A program made the position numbers and the translations under genes. Below are positions 60,131 to 64,000 of a DNA stretch of 64,000 nt, piece by piece. The notes beneath the pieces were generated by a model that saw only the letters and a list, made by a program, of their open reading frames with translations, did not search any database and had not been told where the DNA came from. Source of the stretch: Rhodocista pekingensis (GTDB taxonomy: Bacteria; Pseudomonadota; Alphaproteobacteria; Azospirillales; Azospirillaceae); contig NZ_JBHTCM010000004.1 in the NCBI RefSeq assembly GCF_042665545.1, positions 124,001 to 188,000 of the forward strand, in the 5' to 3' direction. Numbering within the stretch: position 1 is the first letter of the stretch; every line of letters begins with the position of its first letter.

Positions 60131-60529
60131 TCAGGCCCCGTCCCCGCCGGCGGTTGCGCTGTCCGTCCCGTCGGTCCGCACCGGCTCGCCCCGGACCCGC
60201 GCCAGCGCCTCGCGGAACGGCTGTGCCGGGGGGCGGGGCGGGGCGGCCTGCGGCGGCGGAGCAGCGGCGGGCAGGCCGCCTTCGACCACCAGATCGGTGG
60301 CGGCCCCCAGCAGCAGCAGGTGCTCCACGCCGTCGCGGCGCACCAGCACCAGCCGGCGCTTGGCGTCCAGCGGCAGGACCTCGACCACGGCCAGCCGCCG
60401 CTCGCCCCGGGCCCGCGCCATCAGCCCGGCCCCGGGGCCGAAGCGGCGCAGCAGCAGGCCGAAGACGCCGATAAGGGCCAGCACGAAGACCAGGGCCACG
60501 ATGAAGCGCAGATAGCTCGTCGCGTCCAT
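60131..60529 (-). CDS. fliO: flagellar export apparatus protein FliO
   Basis: 132 residues: an N-terminal membrane helix (YLRFIVALVFVLALIGVFGL), then a cytoplasmic beta domain (RRLAVVEVLPLDAKRRLVLV; EHLLLLGAATDLVVEGGLP) and a Pro-rich tail. FliO helps assemble the FliP ring. It lies just before fliP. Start is ATG 60529. Confidence 0.9.
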   Translation of the reverse strand: MDATSYLRFIVALVFVLALIGVFGLLLRRFGPGAGLMARARGERRLAVVEVLPLDAKRRLVLVRRDGVEHLLLLGAATDLVVEGGLPAAAPPPQAAPPRPPAQPFREALARVRGEPVRTDGTDSATAGGDGA

Positions 60530-60578
60530 GCTCAGGCTCCGGAGGCGCCCGCGGGCGGGCGGGAAGGGGGACGCGGCA

Positions 60579-60932
60579 TCAGGCTTCTTCCGGCTTGCGG
60601 TAGGCGACGGCGGCGCGCATGCGACGGCTGGCCGGCTCGGCTCCGCCCAGCGTCTCGCCGTGGGTCTCGGTCAAGGCCGCCTGCACGCCCTCCAGCGCCG
60701 CCAGCACCTCCTCCAGGAAGGGCAGCAGCAGGCGGGCATGCTCCGGCGGCAGGGCTACGGCGGCGTCCAGGAGCTGCCGCGCCTCCGTCTCCAGCCCGGC
60801 CAGGTCCACCAGATCGCGCTGGCGCACCAGCCCGGCGCTGCGCTCCAGCACGGTGCGCAGCTCCGTCAGCGCCGCGGCGATCTCCTCCGGCGAGGCAGGA
60901 GAGGACGAGGCGGGGGGGAGGGTATCGGTCAT
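60579..60932 (-). CDS. hypothetical helical protein in the flagellar cluster
   Basis: 117 residues, mostly alpha-helical with many Glu and Leu (SPEEIAAALTELRTVLERSA; QRDLVDLAGLETEARQLLDA). The composition and position between fliO and the FhlB-like gene suggest an export chaperone of the FlgN/FliT type, but the sequence is not diagnostic. It starts within the end of the FhlB-like gene (4-nt overlap). Confidence 0.65.
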   Translation of the reverse strand: MTDTLPPASSSPASPEEIAAALTELRTVLERSAGLVRQRDLVDLAGLETEARQLLDAAVALPPEHARLLLPFLEEVLAALEGVQAALTETHGETLGGAEPASRRMRAAVAYRKPEEA

Positions 60933-61243
60933 GGCGCGGCTTTTCCGGTCGGGGCCGGCGCGCCCGGCGGCGTGCCGTTCGCCCGGTAGACGTAGGCAAG
61001 GATTTCCGCCACGGCGGCAATCGCTTCCAGGGGGATCTCGCTGTCCAGGTCCAGGGCGGACAGGATTTCCGCCAGATCGGCGTCCTCGCGCACCTTGACC
61101 CCGGCGGCGAAGGCCATCTCCAGGATCTGTTCGGCCACGGCCCCGTGTCCGCTGGCGACGATGCGCGGCAGCGACTCGCCGCCCGGCTGGTGCCTCAGGG
61201 CGACGGCCACGGGACGGCGCGGCGGTGTCTCCGGCTGGCTCAA
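60929..61243 (-). CDS. FhlB-like protein (C-terminal domain of FlhB/EscU export switch)
   Basis: 104 residues. The sequence PVAVALRHQPGGESLPRIVA followed by SGHGAVAEQILEMAFAAGVK and the final IPLEAIAAVAEILAYVYRAN matches the cytoplasmic C-terminal region of FlhB-type switch proteins (the FhlB paralogue) without membrane segments; the NPTH cleavage site is not present. It may substitute for part of FlhB. It is the first gene of the minus-strand fhlB-like/unknown/fliO/fliP unit. Confidence 0.85.
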   Translation of the reverse strand: MSQPETPPRRPVAVALRHQPGGESLPRIVASGHGAVAEQILEMAFAAGVKVREDADLAEILSALDLDSEIPLEAIAAVAEILAYVYRANGTPPGAPAPTGKAAP

Positions 61244-61567
61244 GGCGACTGGCTCACAGATGCGGGCTCACGGCGACGGTCTCAGGCAGGCGCGCGCCGT
61301 GGCGGGCCGATCCTGCGCGGCGCAGCTTAACAAATCCTTCCCCCCGGTAAACCCTGCGGGTTGCCCCGGATGGATCACGGTTTTCCAACTCTTAACCCTA
61401 TGGGTGGAGTATGATAGGAAAAGATAGATTCAATTTTATGCATTCCGCGTCATGCCGCCGGCCGGACCGGCGGGAACCGGCAGGGGCGGTATCCGGGCAC
61501 GGTTCTTGCTTGTCAGTGTGGTGCGAATCAGGTCTGGCGGAAGCCAGATCGGGCAGGGAAGGGTGTC
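61244..61567. other. divergent promoter region of the flagellar gene units
   Basis: About 320 bp with no gene. An AT-rich segment (61325-61440) is followed by a sigma-54 promoter for flgB. No promoter consensus was recognised for the minus-strand unit. Confidence 0.5.
61495..61510 (+). promoter_or_regulatory. sigma-54 (RpoN) promoter for flgB operon
   Basis: GGGCACGGTTCTTGCT matches the -24/-12 consensus TGGCACG-N4-TTGCT except for the first base. The GG (61496-61497) and GC (61508-61509) are 10 bp apart, as required. It lies 57 bp upstream of flgB, so transcription should start near 61521. Confidence 0.75.
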
Positions 61568-61975
61568 ATGGACCTGAACAAGATCGGCCTGTTCAAGCTC
61601 ATCTCGGAAAAGATGGCCTGGCACAGCCAGCGCCAGGGCGTTCTGGCGCAGAACGTCGCCAACTCCGACACGCCCGACTACAAGCCCCAGGACCTCGTGG
61701 CCTTCGATTTCCGCAAGGAGCTGCGCGAGAGCGGCCGGATGGAGATCGCGCGGACCAACCCGATGCACATGGCCGGCACCCTGCCCCGGGACCGGCCCTT
61801 CAAGGACGGCCGCCAGCGCGGCACCTACGAGACGGCGCCCGACGGCAACGCGGTGGTGCTGGAGGAGCAGATGACGAAGCTGGGCCAGAACGCCATCGAG
61901 TTCCAGGGCATCACGAACATCTACCGCAAGCAGATCGCCATGCTGAAGACGGCGCTCGGCCGTGGCGGGCAGTGA
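61568..61975 (+). CDS. flgB: flagellar basal-body rod protein FlgB
   Basis: 135 residues. The N-terminal helix and the conserved rod motif RQGVLAQNVANSDTPDYKPQ, DLVAFDFRK and the C-terminal FQGITNIYRKQIAMLKTALG match FlgB. It is the first gene after the sigma-54 promoter. It forms the proximal rod of the basal body with FlgC and FliE. Confidence 0.96.
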   Translation: MDLNKIGLFKLISEKMAWHSQRQGVLAQNVANSDTPDYKPQDLVAFDFRKELRESGRMEIARTNPMHMAGTLPRDRPFKDGRQRGTYETAPDGNAVVLEEQMTKLGQNAIEFQGITNIYRKQIAMLKTALGRGGQ

Positions 61976-61998
61976 CGGTCGTGACAGGAGACTGAACC

Positions 61999-62409
61999 AT
62001 GGATCTGATGAACACCCTGTCGCTCTCCGCCGCCGGCCTCAAGGTGCAGGGCACCCGGCTGCGGGTGATCGCGGAGAATCTCGCCAACGCCAACTCCACG
62101 GCGCCGACGCCGGGCGACCTGCCCTACCGGCGCAAGGTGATCCTGTTCCAGAACGTGCTGAACCGCGAGCTGGGCATGCCCACCGTGAAGGTGAAGAAGA
62201 TCGACGTGGACCGCAGCGACTTCCAGCGCCGCTACGATCCCGGCCACCCCAGCGCCGATGCCGAGGGCTACGTGCTGATGCCCAACGTCAACACGCTGGT
62301 CGAATCCATGGACATGCGCGAAGCACAGCGGTCCTATGAGGCCAACCTCAACGTGATCGACACGACGCGCCAGATGCTGACCCGTACCATCGAGCTTCTG
62401 CGCAGCTAG
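61999..62409 (+). CDS. flgC: flagellar basal-body rod protein FlgC
   Basis: 136 residues from ATG 61999, with AGGAG upstream. The rod signature SAAGLKVQGTRLRVIAENLA and NANST near the N-terminus and the C-terminal VNTLVESMDMREAQRSYEAN followed by NVIDTTRQMLTRTIELL are complete. It is part of the proximal rod. Confidence 0.96.
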   Translation: MDLMNTLSLSAAGLKVQGTRLRVIAENLANANSTAPTPGDLPYRRKVILFQNVLNRELGMPTVKVKKIDVDRSDFQRRYDPGHPSADAEGYVLMPNVNTLVESMDMREAQRSYEANLNVIDTTRQMLTRTIELLRS

Positions 62410-62441
62410 GCGCGCAGGCTTTTCCGCAGGAGTGACCGAGC

Positions 62442-62750
62442 ATGGCCGTTCCCTTCACCAGTGCCGCCGCCGCCTACGCGAACGCCGCCGTCCAGGGCCT
62501 CAAGCCCGGCATGAAGACCCCTGCCGAGGAGGGCGAATCCTTCGGCGATCTGCTGCGCCACGCGGCGGAGGAGTCCATCGACACGATGAAGGCCGGCGAG
62601 CAGAAGAGCATCGAGGGCATCGTCGGCAAGGCCGATCTGGCGGATGTGGTGACCGCGGTGAGCAATGCCGAGGTCACGCTCCAGGCGGTGGTGAACGTCC
62701 GCGACCGGGTCATCACCGCCTATCAGGAAATCCTCCGGATGCCGATCTGA
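62442..62750 (+). CDS. fliE: flagellar hook-basal body protein FliE
   Basis: 102 residues from ATG 62442. The FliE pattern SFGDLLRHAAEESIDTMKAG, DVVTAVSNAEVTLQAVVNVR and the terminal DRVITAYQEILRMPI is complete. It joins the MS ring to the rod. Confidence 0.95.
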   Translation: MAVPFTSAAAAYANAAVQGLKPGMKTPAEEGESFGDLLRHAAEESIDTMKAGEQKSIEGIVGKADLADVVTAVSNAEVTLQAVVNVRDRVITAYQEILRMPI

Positions 62751-62766
62751 CGGACGGGGCAGGGCC

Positions 62767-63042
62767 GTGACGGATGCGGATGTCATCGCCATCGGGCGCG
62801 AGGCGCTTCTCGTCGTCGTCATCGTCGGCGGCCCGCTGATGCTGATCGGCCTCGTCGTCGGCCTCGTGATCTCGCTGTTCCAGGCGCTGACTCAGATCCA
62901 GGAGCAGACCATCACCTTCGTGCCGAAGATCGTCATCATGTTCGCGGCGATGGTCTTCCTGATGCCGTTCATGCTGGGGCACCTGCGCTCCTTCATGGAA
63001 GGGATCGCGGACAAGATCGTCGCCATCGGCTCGGGCGGCTGA
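62767..63042 (+). CDS. fliQ: flagellar export apparatus protein FliQ
   Basis: 91 residues from GTG 62767 (GGGGCAGG upstream), two membrane helices: ALLVVVIVGGPLMLIGLVVG and IVIMFAAMVFLMPFMLGHLR. The conserved VGLVISLFQALTQIQEQTIT is present. It is part of the FliPQR export gate. Confidence 0.95.
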   Translation: MTDADVIAIGREALLVVVIVGGPLMLIGLVVGLVISLFQALTQIQEQTITFVPKIVIMFAAMVFLMPFMLGHLRSFMEGIADKIVAIGSGG

Positions 63043-63055
63043 GGCGGGGTGGGGG

Positions 63056-63820
63056 ATGGACCTCGCGGCGTTCGTCGGCGGTTCGGTCTTCGCCTTCCTG
63101 CTGGTGTTCGTGCGGCTGGCCGCCGCCTTCATGATCATCCCCGCGATCGGGGAACAGGCCATCTCCGCCCGCATCCGGCTGATCTTCGCCCTTGTCGTGG
63201 CGGCGGTGGTGACGCCCGTGGTGCGCCAGTACCTGCCGCCGGAGCCCTCGGCCCCGGCCGAGCTGGCGGCGCTCGTGGTGAGCGAAATCCTGGTCGGCCT
63301 CTTCATCGGCACCATCGCGCGGGTGCTGCTGACCGCGCTTGAGACGGGCGGCTTCCTCATCGCCAACCAGCTCGGCCTCGCCGCCGCACAGGCGTTCAAC
63401 CCGGCGCTGGCGGCGCCGGGCAATCCGATCGGCGCCCTGCTGGGCATCGGTGCGGTGGTCGTCATCTTCGCCACGGACCTGCATCACATGCTGATCCTGG
63501 CGGTGGTGGACAGCTATACCCTGTTCAGCCCGGCGGACGGGCTGCCGCTGGGGGACGCGACGGAGCATCTGGCCCAGACCGTGAACACCAGCTTCGCCAT
63601 CGGGGTGCAGCTTGCCGTGCCCTTCTTCGTCATCGGCTTCCTCTTCTATCTCGGGCTCGGTCTGGTCGCGCGGCTGGTGCCGCAGGTGCAGGTCTTCTTC
63701 GTCGGCCTGCCGATCCAGATCGCCATCGGCTCGCTGATGCTGAGCCTCAGCCTCTCCGCCCTCATGCTGTTCTGGCTGACCCATTTCGAGGATCAGCTCG
63801 TCGGCCTGTTGCGGCCCTGA
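63056..63820 (+). CDS. fliR: flagellar export apparatus protein FliR
   Basis: 254 residues from ATG 63056, with about six membrane segments: VFAFLLVFVRLAAAFMIIPA, RLIFALVVAAVVTPVV, IGTIARVLLTALETGGFLIA, VGLPIQIAIGSLMLSLSLSA. It completes the FliPQR export gate. The next gene, flhB, starts 16 bp later. Confidence 0.95.
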   Translation: MDLAAFVGGSVFAFLLVFVRLAAAFMIIPAIGEQAISARIRLIFALVVAAVVTPVVRQYLPPEPSAPAELAALVVSEILVGLFIGTIARVLLTALETGGFLIANQLGLAAAQAFNPALAAPGNPIGALLGIGAVVVIFATDLHHMLILAVVDSYTLFSPADGLPLGDATEHLAQTVNTSFAIGVQLAVPFFVIGFLFYLGLGLVARLVPQVQVFFVGLPIQIAIGSLMLSLSLSALMLFWLTHFEDQLVGLLRP

Positions 63821-63835
63821 CCGGGGGGAGCGGCG

Positions 63836-64000
63836 ATGGCCGAGGATCAGGACCAGGACTCCAAAACAGAAGAACCGACAGACAAGAAACTCCGCGACGC
63901 CCGGGAGAAGGGGCAGGTCGCCAAGTCGATGGAGGTCGGGCATCTGTTCATCCTCGCCTCCGGGCTCGTCATGGTGCTGCTGCTGCTGCCCTGGTCGGGG
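63836..64000 (+). CDS. flhB: flagellar export switch protein FlhB (N-terminus, cut by window edge)
   Basis: The first 55 residues are visible: the acidic/basic start MAEDQDQDSKTEEPTDKKLR, then DAREKGQVAKSMEVGHLFIL and the first membrane helix. The EEPTxKKLRDAREKGQVAKS pattern is diagnostic of FlhB. The gene continues past the right edge. FlhB controls the switch in export specificity. GGGGGGAG lies before the ATG. Confidence 0.95.
   Translation, partial: MAEDQDQDSKTEEPTDKKLRDAREKGQVAKSMEVGHLFILASGLVMVLLLLPWSG

Noticed and set aside
57645..60515. 956-codon frame across the TPR gene and fliP
   Set aside because: It runs across two unrelated genes in other frames and has Arg/Pro-rich shadow composition.

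Overview
The window is about 64 kb of high-GC DNA from a flagellated, motile alphaproteobacterium. The evidence is the DUF6468/MotE-type and FhlB-like genes among the flagellar genes, OhrR/Ohr, an ECF sigma factor with GGAAC...CGTT promoter motifs, phasin-like and YdcH/DUF465 proteins, and consistently GC-rich third codon positions. Gene content fits the Rhodospirillales (Azospirillum/Rhodocista-like), but that placement is inferred from gene content alone. No rRNA, tRNA, CRISPR array, transposase, integrase or phage gene was seen, so this looks like ordinary chromosome.

Layout. 0-5.7 kb: the C-terminal part of a large RTX/S-layer-like secreted protein with a strong terminator, a methyltransferase carrying a regulatory domain, then divergent gmhA and a NeuD-like sugar O-acyltransferase (surface-glycan genes). 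5.7-15.4 kb: ohrR/ohr, small metabolic and stress genes, an unusual HTH protein with a long Arg/Gln/Gly-rich disordered middle, a fructokinase (mak), azlCD and an MBL-fold hydrolase. 15.7-21.8 kb: two tandem OmpA-type porins, the first behind a hairpin-rich leader; a divergent pair of LuxR-type regulators separated by an AT-rich island; a DUF2892 protein and a phasin-like protein. 21.9-31.4 kb: rlmJ, a DMT exporter, a lytic transglycosylase, a TPR-methyltransferase, lrgAB, a PhoD-like phosphatase, a short anti-sigma-like protein, an SDR and an ECF sigma factor. 32.1-40.6 kb: glgP, a secreted amidohydrolase, a SnoaL-like protein, an RhlE-type helicase with a repetitive tail, and prfC. 40.8-50.5 kb: a chemoreceptor, a small protein with a possible CNF1/CheD-type Cys-His pair, a gamma-glutamylcyclotransferase-like protein, and a three-gene operon of transglutaminase, circularly permuted ATP-grasp/alpha-E and large transglutaminase/DUF2126. 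50.9-64 kb: flagellar genes: fliL, fliM, DUF6468, motE-like, cheZ, two MotB-like proteins and a large TPR protein on the plus strand; fliP, fliO, an unknown and fhlB-like on the minus strand; and flgB-flgC-fliE-fliQ-fliR-flhB on the plus strand behind a near-consensus sigma-54 promoter.

The most interesting part is 42.6-50.5 kb. Genes for amide and gamma-glutamyl chemistry (ATP-grasp ligase, two transglutaminase-fold proteins, GGCT-like, and a candidate Cys-His deamidase) sit side by side next to a chemoreceptor. The ATP-grasp/transglutaminase core is a known but functionally unsolved association; the extra neighbours are the new element. Secondary points are GGAAC-N16-(C/T)GTT motifs before several stress-type genes, an unequal MotB-like pair, and many in-frame and intergenic 14-25 bp tandem duplications.
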